Of a DNA stretch of 64,000 bases, positions 1 to 8,355 are shown piece by piece. The stretch covers positions 1 to 64,000 of the forward strand of contig JAQYEW010000027.1 in the NCBI GenBank assembly GCA_028723455.1, written 5' to 3'. The DNA is from Prevotellaceae bacterium (lineage in GTDB: Bacteria > Bacteroidota > Bacteroidia > Bacteroidales > Bacteroidaceae). A program made the position numbers and the translations under genes. Position 1 is the first letter of the stretch; every line of letters starts with the position of its first letter. The notes below the pieces were generated by a model. It was not told the origin of the DNA. It ran no database searches and saw nothing but the letters and a program-made list of their open reading frames with translations.

Positions 1-382
<382 letters not shown>

Positions 383-474
383 CCGGACTGCATTGGATAT
401 ACTTTCAGCTTCAATGTGTCTTGTATGCGTATTTGCGATACGCTTTTGCTTGTGGACTGTGTCAGACTTATTTC

Positions 475-582
<108 letters not shown>

Positions 583-592
583 TTTTCAGCGA

Positions 593-632
593 GGGAGCCG
601 AGTTCAACAGAACTTGGCTCCCTTCTTTTTGT
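593..632 (+). terminator. rRNA operon intrinsic terminator
   Basis: The inverted repeat gggagccgagttc / gaacttggctccc (13 bp with one G-U pair, short loop) is followed by ccttcttttt. It sits just after the 5S gene and before the convergent M56 gene. It is a strong Rho-independent terminator for the rRNA operon. Confidence 0.85.
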
Positions 633-651
633 TCTCATAAAATAGCTTTCG

Positions 652-2097
652 CTACTTGTCCTGCTGAATGCCAGTAGCGTAGCCGTGGATATGGCTCTTT
701 TCTGAACTTAGTTTGAAAGTAATAGGAACGATTACGTTAGAGCGTACTTTCTTGCCGTGTTCAATTGCAGGATTCCATTTCTTTGTCGCTTTGAGTACAC
801 GAACAGCTGCTGCACGGAGCGCTTTCTCGGCTAATGCTATCTTCTCGCTATCCGTGAGTTTTTCCAAATCCTCCTTCTGGTAGGCTGTAACTGTGGTTTC
901 ATTCTGGCTTGCTTTGAACTTATTATCATTGAAGGTTGTCTCAAAGTGGCTAAGTGTTCCATCTTCCTCAACGATAAATCTAACCATGACTTTCCCTTGA
1001 ATACTCGTAGAAGTTGCTATATCAGGATATTTGATATTGCGTATGAGATACTCCATTAGTTTCGCCTCTCCTCCAGGATATTCTGCCGGTCGATCGATCT
1101 TATCTTTTGAACTTGGATTCGGACTGGACGCTTCAGTAATCATTAACTTAGAGGTTGATGATTCAATGCAGCTCGGCATACCTGCGTTTTTTGTAGGTTC
1201 AGTAAATTTGGGCGTTGCAAAGGCACAAAGTGCTAAAAATGCAACTGGGAAAACGTACAAAGCCTTGCCACGCTTCCATGGATTTGTTTGTTCTTTGTTC
1301 ATCATTTTGATTCTTTTTTTTGTTTGACAATGATTGAATTGGTTTGCAAAGGTATAGGGACTTATGCTAATAGCCTTCTTTATCAGTAGGGTGGTGTATG
1401 CCCGAAGTGTGATGCCCGTGCTTAGGACGTAATCATCTGCTTCGTACTCGTGAACATCATGCAGACTTGTTCTTAGTAGATAGATGAGAGGGTTCCACCA
1501 CTGTACGATCTCAACGATTGTCAGGAGTATGATATCGTAGGAGTGGTGTGAGAGTATATGTCCTTTCTCATGTAAAATGATTTCTCTTCCGTTGGCTTCA
1601 TAATCTTTATTGCTGATTACTATGTTGTTCATCCAACTGAATGGATTTACATCTTCCAGGTGGCAGTATGTTGTTATGCCGTTTTCGTTCTCTTTCCAAA
1701 GTGTACCGCCACGGATCTGCTTTCTCATGCGATGAAATTGAATTACTCGTAGTATCAATATCGAAAGCATTCCTGTAAGGTAGAGTATGCTTAAAAGTGT
1801 AAACCATGACAGAGTGCTACTTTGGCTTGTGCTACCTGTGTTTGACGCATTTTGTTGCTTTATCGGTATGCCTATCTCTATCATTTGATATTGTGCCGTA
1901 TGGACTACAGGATGTTTGTCAAGGGATAAGTAAGAGAGATTCAGTAGTGGTAATATGAGAGAACATACTAATATACAAAGCAATATTTTTCTGTTAAAGC
2001 TGAATAGCTTCTCTTTTCCCAGCATTAGACTATAGGGAATATAAAGCAGGGCAATGATAATCGCTGACTTAATGCTGTATATCATGAGTGTTGTCAT
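652..2097 (-). CDS. M56 (BlaR1-type) membrane metallopeptidase with C-terminal TonB-like domain
   Basis: This 481-aa protein has hydrophobic segments at roughly residues 5-25, 36-56 and 97-117 and another near 280. The zinc-peptidase motif HEKGH is at 176-180, followed by the NPL and EYEAD elements typical of M56 sensors. The C-terminal third (from about residue 345, EYPGGEAKLMEYL) matches the TonB/energy-transducer C-terminal fold. M56 proteins sense an envelope signal and cleave the partner BlaI repressor; Bacteroidota often join this core to a TonB-like tail. The ATG overlaps the stop of the upstream blaI-like gene by 4 bp, indicating translational coupling. The signal sensed is unknown; nothing ties it specifically to beta-lactams. 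Confidence 0.9.
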   Translation of the reverse strand: MTTLMIYSIKSAIIIALLYIPYSLMLGKEKLFSFNRKILLCILVCSLILPLLNLSYLSLDKHPVVHTAQYQMIEIGIPIKQQNASNTGSTSQSSTLSWFTLLSILYLTGMLSILILRVIQFHRMRKQIRGGTLWKENENGITTYCHLEDVNPFSWMNNIVISNKDYEANGREIILHEKGHILSHHSYDIILLTIVEIVQWWNPLIYLLRTSLHDVHEYEADDYVLSTGITLRAYTTLLIKKAISISPYTFANQFNHCQTKKRIKMMNKEQTNPWKRGKALYVFPVAFLALCAFATPKFTEPTKNAGMPSCIESSTSKLMITEASSPNPSSKDKIDRPAEYPGGEAKLMEYLIRNIKYPDIATSTSIQGKVMVRFIVEEDGTLSHFETTFNDNKFKASQNETTVTAYQKEDLEKLTDSEKIALAEKALRAAAVRVLKATKKWNPAIEHGKKVRSNVIVPITFKLSSEKSHIHGYATGIQQDK

Positions 2098-2486
2098 ATA
2101 TTATCCTCCTCTTCATTAAGTGAAGCCAGTAGTTCTTGTATATCCTCGGGCGTGAGGTTTTCTTCTTTTACAAAGTAGCAGAACATGGATTTAAGGCTAT
2201 TTCCAAAGAAATCTTTCTTTACGCTTTCCATTGTCATGCGCGTGTATTCTTTCCTACTCACTTTTGCGATATACCATTGCGTTTTTCCCTCGCCTTCTTT
2301 TTTGAAGAAATCTACGAATCCTTTCTCATATAGTATCTTCATGTAAGTCGCAAGCGTTGTGTAAATGGGTTTGGGATCTTCGTATCTTTCAAGAATATCG
2401 CGCCCACATGCTGAATGATTGATGTCCCAAAGGATTGACATAATCTGGAATTCAACTTTGGTTAAGGTGTTATATTTTTTCTTCAT
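2094..2486 (-). CDS. BlaI/MecI/CopY-family transcriptional repressor
   Basis: A 130-aa winged-helix protein: LTKVEFQIMSILWDI at the N-terminus and TTLATYMKILYEKGFV further in are the family's DNA-binding and wing segments, and the C-terminal half is the dimerisation/cleavage region. Length fits the family (about 120-130 aa). It is first in a two-gene operon with the M56 protease, the standard repressor/sensor pair, and probably represses its own promoter. The upstream 265 bp hold no clear consensus promoter, only a weak TAATATTG-like box near 2513-2520, and contain two near-identical 14-bp direct repeats. Targets beyond its own operon cannot be inferred. Confidence 0.92.
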   Translation of the reverse strand: MKKKYNTLTKVEFQIMSILWDINHSACGRDILERYEDPKPIYTTLATYMKILYEKGFVDFFKKEGEGKTQWYIAKVSRKEYTRMTMESVKKDFFGNSLKSMFCYFVKEENLTPEDIQELLASLNEEEDNI

Positions 2487-2565
2487 AGTATTTTTTGTTT
2501 AGATTGATGTTGCAATATTAATGTCATTATTTCCATTTCTAAATCTTTCGATATAGAAAACTTTC

Positions 2566-2615
2566 GCAACCCCCGTTAATTTAACATCATTTGTTAGAAA
2601 TGCAACGCCCGTTAA
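2566..2615. repeat. pair of 14-bp direct repeats upstream of the BlaI/M56 operon
   Basis: GCAACCCCCGTTAA (2566-2579) and GCAACGCCCGTTAA (2602-2615) differ by one base and start 36 bp apart, in the noncoding gap between the divergent blaI-like gene and the CBM9-like gene. They could be regulator sites; this is inference from position and repetition only. Confidence 0.45.
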
Positions 2616-2689
2616 CGTTCGCTGTTGTTTTATGATGCTCTTCTAACTATGATTTCTGATTCATACGTCGTTTTTGTAGCTTTCTCTTT

Positions 2690-2719
2690 TTGTTTCTCAT
2701 TTTTTATTCTTTATTTTTG
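2690..2719 (+). promoter_or_regulatory. Bacteroidetes-type promoter for the CBM9-like gene
   Basis: TTG at 2690-2692, a 19-bp spacer and TATTTTTG at 2712-2719 match the -33/-7 consensus (TTTG, TAnnTTTG). The start codon lies 33 bp after the -7 box. Confidence 0.6.
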
Positions 2720-2751
2720 TTCTCTCAATCCATCAAAACAGATTATTATCA

Positions 2752-3405
2752 ATGAATACTTTAATTGTTAAGCGCCTTAATGCTGATGTAACTGAGGCCC
2801 AAGAGGTTGTATCGTTACTTGATGCGTCTTCTGTTGCTTATGAATCAATAGCAGAAGTAAATTGGGCGAAGGATTTTCCCTATGCCCCTAATGTTCATTT
2901 CCGTATAGCCTATACGGATAGCTCATTGCTCCTTCATTATCGTGTAGCTGAGGATACAGTGAGAGCCGTTACGTCCGAGGATAACGGGCGTGTGTGGGAA
3001 GATAGTTGTGTTGAGTTTTTCTCTGCTCCAGTGGGGGATACGGGCTATTATAATATGGAGTTTAACTGCATTGGTTCTGCCCTTGTTCGTTATGGTAAAG
3101 ACCGTCATGAACGTAAGTCTGCTCCACAGGATATACTGCACCAAATAAAGCGTTGGAGCAGTTTAGGCAGTGTTCCTTTTCAGGAGAAAACCTCTCAAGG
3201 TTCATGGGAAGTAGCATTGATTATCCCCTTTTCCGCTTTTTTCCTTCATGAAATACGTCCATATAGCGGGCTACGTATGCGCGCTAACTTTTATAAGTGT
3301 GGCGATTTGACAGCGAAACCGCACTTCCTTTCATGGAACAAGATTGCCGTCGATAAGCCCGATTTTCATCGTCCGGAGTTTTTCGGAGAGCTTATCTTTG
3401 ATTAA
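2752..3405 (+). CDS. CBM9-like (DOMON-like) carbohydrate-binding protein
   Basis: A 217-aa protein with no signal peptide. The central part (VHFRIAYTDSSLLLHYRV, then VWEDSCVEFFSAP, then YYNMEFNCIGSALV) has the pattern of the CBM9-like/DOMON beta-sandwich found in many Bacteroidota. It is a single-domain version, not fused to an enzyme. It stands alone on the plus strand behind its own promoter. Its stop overlaps the stop of the convergent ccsBA gene on a shared TTAA. The ligand is unknown; sugar or heme binding are both known for the fold, and the lack of a signal peptide leaves its location open. Confidence 0.75.
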   Translation: MNTLIVKRLNADVTEAQEVVSLLDASSVAYESIAEVNWAKDFPYAPNVHFRIAYTDSSLLLHYRVAEDTVRAVTSEDNGRVWEDSCVEFFSAPVGDTGYYNMEFNCIGSALVRYGKDRHERKSAPQDILHQIKRWSSLGSVPFQEKTSQGSWEVALIIPFSAFFLHEIRPYSGLRMRANFYKCGDLTAKPHFLSWNKIAVDKPDFHRPEFFGELIFD

Positions 3406-5159
3406 GCGTAGCTGTGCATGCCACCAAGCAGGTAGTTGACTCCAAAGTAAGTCATCAGTAGTGCGGCCAGACACAAAAGGCTGTAGAGACGGTAATTGCG
3501 TATGGAACGGAACCAAGGCAGGCTTTCCGTGTGTAGCGGGATACTGTATGCTATCAGTGTGATTAGCGCCCAACTTTCCTTGGGGTCCCATGTCCAGTAG
3601 GCTCCCCATGACACGTTGGCCCATACGGCTCCCAGAAAGATGCCGATGGCTAATAGGCCAACAGCCACACGCAGCAACTGACGACGGAAGAAACTGAGCA
3701 CAAGGAGGGCATAGGAAAGCATGATGATACTCACGTGGGCACTAAGCCACGGAGAGTGCAGGATAGGCATCAAAGGCGTGATCTGCGGATTGCGGTCCAC
3801 AAGCCAAGCAACGAATAGTGCAGCGATGGCAGCCAGGAGCGCTGTCCATGATTCCTTTATTTTTATTGTGGCATAAGCCACCAGGCATAGTGCTACGAAG
3901 TGCAGGGTTTCGTAGGTATTGCTTAATGGAATGTGTCCGCTTAAGTACCATCGTAATCCGAAATGAAAGATCAGGAAGGCCAGTGAGGACGCAAGTATAG
4001 GACGCTTGGGTATGCGTCGTATGAAAGAAGCAAGCAGAGACAGCGCACAGATCGCAACACCGATGATGCTCCACGGCATGCGCACGTTGAGCAGTTCTGC
4101 CTGTATGCGCGTTGTGCTCAGTTTGGCTGCGTCCGCCGTGGGTGTTTGCGTTAGTGTGCCGTTTTGAAGCATGAGGATGAGCGCTACTTTTTCATCCGTG
4201 GCCGCATTTTGTCCCATGCCACGTAGGACGGGCGTCGCTTGGCTGTAATCAATGAAATCATTGAGGCAGCGGTATCCTTTGCCTTTTTCCTTGATGAGCG
4301 GTTGTGCGTTCCATGCTTTTGGTGCCAGCGTCCAGCTTACTACGGCCTGCGTGGGTGTTAAGCCTTGAAAGTTAGGCTTGCCATACACTTTTTGCATGAA
4401 GTCGTGAGCCACTACGCCAAAGGGTACGGTTCGGTTGTTCCATATCACTGTCTGCTGTTCCAGCGAGTCGGCTTGGTGGCGCGGAATGACGGGTAAAGAG
4501 TTGTTGGCAGTGGCAGCAGACACCACGAGCAAGGCAATCAGGGCACAATACTTTCGTTTGGGCTTTATCAGGGTCAGGAGGAAACTGATCAGAAAGAGGG
4601 TATATCCCGCATAGGTTACGGGTGTGCCATAGGGGTCGTAATTAACCGTAAGGATGCTCCCTTGCAAGTCTTCGTCATAACTGGTCTGATAGAGCCGGTA
4701 GCCATGTATGCGTGCAATCTTATTCATGCTGATACGATAACTTTTTCCCTCGGATGATATCAGGCTCACATAGTCCTGTGGAGCTTGTGTTCCGGGATAG
4801 CGAACGATGTAAAAGCTGTCCAGCCGGATATATTCGGGCAGGTGTAACAGTTGGTTCTGACAGACATAACCGTCCGTGGGTACGCCTTGCCGCAGATGCA
4901 GCGTGCCGCGGTGCGAGGTCAGGGAGGTGATGAGCGCACCCAGGAGAATGACGATAAAGCTCAGGTGGAGCAGGAAGACGGCCGGGCGTTGCCATAGGCG
5001 GGCTTTGAGCATGACGGCTGTGCCACATACGACGATGGCTCCCCATAGCAGTTTGAACCACAGAGAGCCATAGATGGTTTCGCTATTGGGCAATATTGTT
5101 GATACGGCAATGACAACCGCCACGACTCCCATAAGTGCGAAAGACAGCTTTTTCATCAC
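3402..5159 (-). CDS. ccsA: Fused cytochrome c biogenesis protein CcsBA (ResB-CcsA, System II)
   Basis: A 585-aa polytopic membrane protein. The N-terminal part (to about residue 370) is ResB/CcsB-like with a HLSFIVILLGALITS segment and a periplasmic domain. The C-terminal part is CcsA, with HIPLSNTYE (His409), HSPWLSAHV (His468/475), the heme-handling WWD-type motif WGAYWTWDPKESW at 518-530 and a following His543. System II proteins export heme and attach it to CxxCH motifs of periplasmic apocytochromes. It is last in the minus-strand block whose members include one di-heme and one mono-heme CxxCH protein, its likely clients. It is short for a fused CcsBA because the CcsB part is reduced. Confidence 0.9.
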   Translation of the reverse strand: MMKKLSFALMGVVAVVIAVSTILPNSETIYGSLWFKLLWGAIVVCGTAVMLKARLWQRPAVFLLHLSFIVILLGALITSLTSHRGTLHLRQGVPTDGYVCQNQLLHLPEYIRLDSFYIVRYPGTQAPQDYVSLISSEGKSYRISMNKIARIHGYRLYQTSYDEDLQGSILTVNYDPYGTPVTYAGYTLFLISFLLTLIKPKRKYCALIALLVVSAATANNSLPVIPRHQADSLEQQTVIWNNRTVPFGVVAHDFMQKVYGKPNFQGLTPTQAVVSWTLAPKAWNAQPLIKEKGKGYRCLNDFIDYSQATPVLRGMGQNAATDEKVALILMLQNGTLTQTPTADAAKLSTTRIQAELLNVRMPWSIIGVAICALSLLASFIRRIPKRPILASSLAFLIFHFGLRWYLSGHIPLSNTYETLHFVALCLVAYATIKIKESWTALLAAIAALFVAWLVDRNPQITPLMPILHSPWLSAHVSIIMLSYALLVLSFFRRQLLRVAVGLLAIGIFLGAVWANVSWGAYWTWDPKESWALITLIAYSIPLHTESLPWFRSIRNYRLYSLLCLAALLMTYFGVNYLLGGMHSYA

Positions 5160-5160
5160 G

Positions 5161-6312
5161 TCATAAATCGGGGAACTCAGGATGCTTGCGTTGCTTGATG
5201 GCTATACATTCCATTTCGATAAGCCATGTGGGGCGGCATACGGGTGCCAAAGTGAAAACTGTCGGGATAGCGGGAAAACGCTCCCGGAACATCTGCTGTA
5301 TTACCGTGTAGTCTGCTGTGTCGCGCAGATAGACGATGATTTGCATGACATCGTCATAGCTTGCTTCAGCTTCCTCAAGCAGTTTTTCCACATTTTCCCA
5401 CATCCGACGCGTTTGCCGGACAACGTCGCCCACGTGAACCACTTCACCCTTGTTGTTGATGCTGGCGGTTCCCGAAATAAAGATATGTGCGCGGTCGCCG
5501 TATTCTACAGATGTGCCGCGCTCAAAGGTAACTCCATATTCATAAGTGGGGTTCAAATGAGTCGGTGCATAGAGGTAACGCAGCTGGGCGGGTTGTATGC
5601 CCTTGATGGCATAGGCGCCCATTTGAACCAAGGCCTTGACCTCAGCGGGATTTCCGCCAATGCCTGTGCTTGCGATGTAGTGCGTCTGGTCCGTCAGCCC
5701 CTCGCGGATGAAGTTCTCGCGGCGCGCCACGACGAGTCCGTTGTATTGCGTATCGACATCGCGCACGAAGAACCAGGTTCGTACGCAGTTGGCTTCGATG
5801 GTGGCATTAAAACCACGCAATTCCTCTTCGTAGCCTTCCAGGATTTGCATGGTTTGCGAGAAGCTGCCCCCGTTGGTACAGGTCATACCCATGCGCCAAA
5901 GATGTTCGTATCCATTATGTCCGACCACGACGGTTTCGCTTTCTTTCCGGATGGCTGTGCCACGTTGCAGGTAGAGCCATACGGCAATCTTGCTGCCGTC
6001 CAGGGGTTGCTGCTGGATGATGCTGAGGCTAACGTCAGGCTCCTCTCGCATCAATGGCTGCTGGTTGGTGCTGTCCGAGAGGAAATATCGCTTCATCACA
6101 TATTTTGCACCCTCGAATGCCGGCGTTTGGAGCAGTTGGTCCTCGGCATCATAGATGCGTCGCATCTGCATGGGGAAAAGTTCGCCGCGCGGGTCAACAT
6201 GAAGCATGATGTGCCATTCTGCCACTCCGTTGTCGGGAGCAAATGCAGCTATCTGTGCCGTAACGCCCAGATCACTGAGGTGAAGATGATTATAAGTACA
6301 GTTGTCAGTCAT
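5161..6312 (-). CDS. Two-domain Rid (YjgF/YER057c/UK114) family protein, chorismatase-like layout
   Basis: 383 aa from the MTDNCTYN start. The C-terminal 130 residues are a recognisable Rid domain (SGTASINNKGEVVHVGDVV, then VYLRD, then a terminal IEMECIAI strand with an Arg in PVCRPTW). The N-terminal part resembles a degenerate second Rid-like domain, the layout of FkbO/Hyg5-type proteins. Rid proteins often hydrolyse reactive enamine/imine intermediates; the substrate here is unknown. The ORF-track start at 6378 would lie inside the upstream cytochrome gene. The 6312 start leaves a 10-bp gap and sits 5 nt after a promoter -7 box, so a near-leaderless mRNA is likely. It lies between a c-type cytochrome gene and ccsBA. 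Confidence 0.85.
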   Translation of the reverse strand: MTDNCTYNHLHLSDLGVTAQIAAFAPDNGVAEWHIMLHVDPRGELFPMQMRRIYDAEDQLLQTPAFEGAKYVMKRYFLSDSTNQQPLMREEPDVSLSIIQQQPLDGSKIAVWLYLQRGTAIRKESETVVVGHNGYEHLWRMGMTCTNGGSFSQTMQILEGYEEELRGFNATIEANCVRTWFFVRDVDTQYNGLVVARRENFIREGLTDQTHYIASTGIGGNPAEVKALVQMGAYAIKGIQPAQLRYLYAPTHLNPTYEYGVTFERGTSVEYGDRAHIFISGTASINNKGEVVHVGDVVRQTRRMWENVEKLLEEAEASYDDVMQIIVYLRDTADYTVIQQMFRERFPAIPTVFTLAPVCRPTWLIEMECIAIKQRKHPEFPDL

Positions 6313-6317
6313 GGATG

Positions 6318-6348
6318 CAAAGTTACAAATTTTCTTCCAAAGAGCCAA
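6318..6348 (-). promoter_or_regulatory. Promoter overlapping the end of the cytochrome gene, for Rid gene and ccsBA
   Basis: On the minus strand TTG (6346-6348), a 20-bp spacer and TAACTTTG (6318-6325) match the -33/-7 consensus. The TAA of the -7 box is the stop codon of the upstream cytochrome gene. With initiation 5-8 nt after the box, transcription would begin at or next to the ATG at 6312. Confidence 0.7.
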
Positions 6349-7063
6349 TCCACTGGCGCAACAGTTGGCGTACCTCATTCACATTCTCCTTGAACTGGCT
6401 GGAGAGCACTTCGGTATGGTTGTATCTCAGGATGTTTTCTCCGCCTTCGTTCAGGATGATATTGAGTAGCGAGTTGTCCGCATCACCCCGTTTTACGCGT
6501 TTAAAGTCTGGTAGGGTTGTGCTGTTTTGGTTAACAAGGCTGGCATAGGTGCGCCCTCGGGTTAAGTCAAGCTGTGCTGCCGTGCGTCCGTTGCCACCAT
6601 GACACATGATACATGCTTTATCGAAGACCCCTTCTTGCAGGGCGCCTATGAGGCTGACATCCATCTTTCCCAGGCGCATGTAGATAGTGTCCGTGGGTGT
6701 GGCATCCTCGTACATTGACATTTGGATGGTGTGAAGACTCAGATAGCGGCGTCGCAAGCTGTTGGTTACGCAGAGTTCTACGGTGGAAATTCCGGACGTG
6801 ATGTTGCTCATCACCAGTTCCACCTGCTGTTCGCCGTCGCTTGCCGGGATGGTGCGTTGCATGACGGCATGATTGTTTTCGTTTTCATAGCCGGCCAAAG
6901 CAAGGCTATACCCCGCATCGCGAAGAGCCTGGGTACCCGTCAGCGTGGTTGTCAGCTTCACGGTGCGTCCGTTACTTTGTATGTTGACGGAATGTTCCTC
7001 AATGTCTCCGCTGTCGCAGGATGCCAGGCAGAGGAGCGACATCATGATATGTAATATCTTCAT
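6323..7063 (-). CDS. Mono-heme c-type cytochrome lipoprotein
   Basis: A 246-aa lipoprotein: signal segment followed by lipobox LASC with Cys16 as the acylation site, so it is anchored to a membrane facing the periplasm or outside. Residues 20-140 form an all-beta-looking region. A single CxxCH heme site, CIMCH, is at 151-155, followed by a cytochrome-like tail containing RGDADNSLL. It follows the OprO/P-like porin gene by 18 bp and is downstream of the di-heme oxidoreductase, suggesting an electron-transfer partner for that enzyme. I do not recognise the beta-rich N-terminal domain. Confidence 0.8.
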   Translation of the reverse strand: MKILHIMMSLLCLASCDSGDIEEHSVNIQSNGRTVKLTTTLTGTQALRDAGYSLALAGYENENNHAVMQRTIPASDGEQQVELVMSNITSGISTVELCVTNSLRRRYLSLHTIQMSMYEDATPTDTIYMRLGKMDVSLIGALQEGVFDKACIMCHGGNGRTAAQLDLTRGRTYASLVNQNSTTLPDFKRVKRGDADNSLLNIILNEGGENILRYNHTEVLSSQFKENVNEVRQLLRQWIGSLEENL

Positions 7064-7081
7064 ACGCCTCGTTGTTGTTTC

Positions 7082-8332
7082 TTAGAAGCTATACTGCAAC
7101 TGTACGCAGGCGCTGTGTGTTGTGATTCCCAGGTCGTCATTGTCCCGGTCCAGTTGGGTCTTGTGTCCGTAACGCCCCGTAAATTGGTACATGGCACTTA
7201 GTTTGAGGTTGGTGCGTGGTATGTAGTAGTTGCATACCACGGCAGGCATATTCAGGAAACCATCCTCGCTGCTTCCGTTGCGGTCCATGAAATCATAACG
7301 CAGACCCATTTGCCATGTAGGCGTAATGAAATAGCCTGCTTGTGCGTATGCTCCCCAGTAATTGAAGGTGCGGTTTGATTTCTGTCGCTTGGTAAAACCA
7401 ACGTGCATCCAATAACCCTCTGCTGCCACATACCAACGGTTGTACAGCATGGCAAATTCCACTCCCATTCGGCTGTCGTTGGTGCTTTCGCTTTCAGCCT
7501 CAACGTTGAGGCCACCGCTCAATCCCAGCAACATGTGATGTCCGCGCAGCATGTGGCGGTTTCCTTGCGTCAATGGCATGCGGCCCCACGGCATGAAGGT
7601 GATGCGTCCTGCATAGAGCAGCGAGGGGATGTGCCAATCGTCAGAGAGTGTTTTGGAGGCGATGTTGACGTTGCTGCCCGTTCCGTTCCACAGACCTAAT
7701 TCATAACCCATTCGCCAGCCTTGGGAACGTTGTCTGTTGAGGGCGAAACTGCCGTGTAGCTGCACACCCATGTCAAAGCCCGTGCCGATGTTGGGCGTAA
7801 CGGCGTTCAGCGAATAGGGCATGATGCAGGAGGCTGTGAGTGAAGTGGGGAGCGAGGGAAAGAGAGTTTCGCCCAAGGTCGTTAGATAGGCATGGGTGAA
7901 GGGTGTCTTGAACTTACCGGCGCGCAGACGTAAAGCGTCCTGAAATTTATAATCTATCCACGCTTGTTGCAGGACGTTGCCGCCCGTTGCCGCCGCATTG
8001 ATAGAGAGGTTATAGTCCAGTTTCCCAAAGGTTTTTCCCGTAAATCCCAGAATGGCATAGGGCATGGAGAAGCCACTGTTGTGAACATTGTCTTGGTTAT
8101 AGGCTTTGTCCAGACCCTCGTTGTCATAATAGTTATAGCTGCCACGTGTTTGCAGGAAGAGATAGGGTTTGAAGATGAACTTGCAATCCTTGCTTTGCAG
8201 CGTAAAACCACGGTTGTCGGCGATGCCAAGCACACCGTTCTCCATGTCGATGTGGTTGGAATCAGGTTGCTCTGTGTTTTGTGCCATCAGGGGCATCGTG
8301 CCCATCAGGGCAGCCAGGAGGATATGTTTCAT
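7082..8332 (-). CDS. Outer-membrane porin of the phosphate-selective OprO/OprP type
   Basis: A 416-aa protein from the MKHILLAALMGTMPLMAQ start, which gives a clean signal peptide; the track's 553-aa version reads back into the upstream gene. An alternative ATG at 8356 (MKSEEKKT) overlaps the previous stop as TAATG. The mature part has long amphipathic strands ending in aromatic residues and a terminal Phe, plus LRAGKFKTPF, a hallmark of the OprO/P porin family. It is in the middle of the imelysin/cytochrome block, so it may import the block's substrate. Phosphate is not implied; Bacteroidota members of this family serve varied solutes. Confidence 0.8.
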   Translation of the reverse strand: MKHILLAALMGTMPLMAQNTEQPDSNHIDMENGVLGIADNRGFTLQSKDCKFIFKPYLFLQTRGSYNYYDNEGLDKAYNQDNVHNSGFSMPYAILGFTGKTFGKLDYNLSINAAATGGNVLQQAWIDYKFQDALRLRAGKFKTPFTHAYLTTLGETLFPSLPTSLTASCIMPYSLNAVTPNIGTGFDMGVQLHGSFALNRQRSQGWRMGYELGLWNGTGSNVNIASKTLSDDWHIPSLLYAGRITFMPWGRMPLTQGNRHMLRGHHMLLGLSGGLNVEAESESTNDSRMGVEFAMLYNRWYVAAEGYWMHVGFTKRQKSNRTFNYWGAYAQAGYFITPTWQMGLRYDFMDRNGSSEDGFLNMPAVVCNYYIPRTNLKLSAMYQFTGRYGHKTQLDRDNDDLGITTHSACVQLQYSF

Positions 8333-8355
8333 TGTTTTCTTTTCTTCTGATTTCA

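Noticed and set aside
652-2486. Beta-lactam resistance operon
   Set aside because: BlaI/M56 similarity alone; the sensor ends in a TonB-like domain and no beta-lactamase gene is adjacent.
5182-6393. 403-aa plus-strand ORF opposite the Rid gene
   Set aside because: Fully antisense to a recognisable Rid-domain protein; no motif of its own and no promoter or RBS. An antisense shadow.
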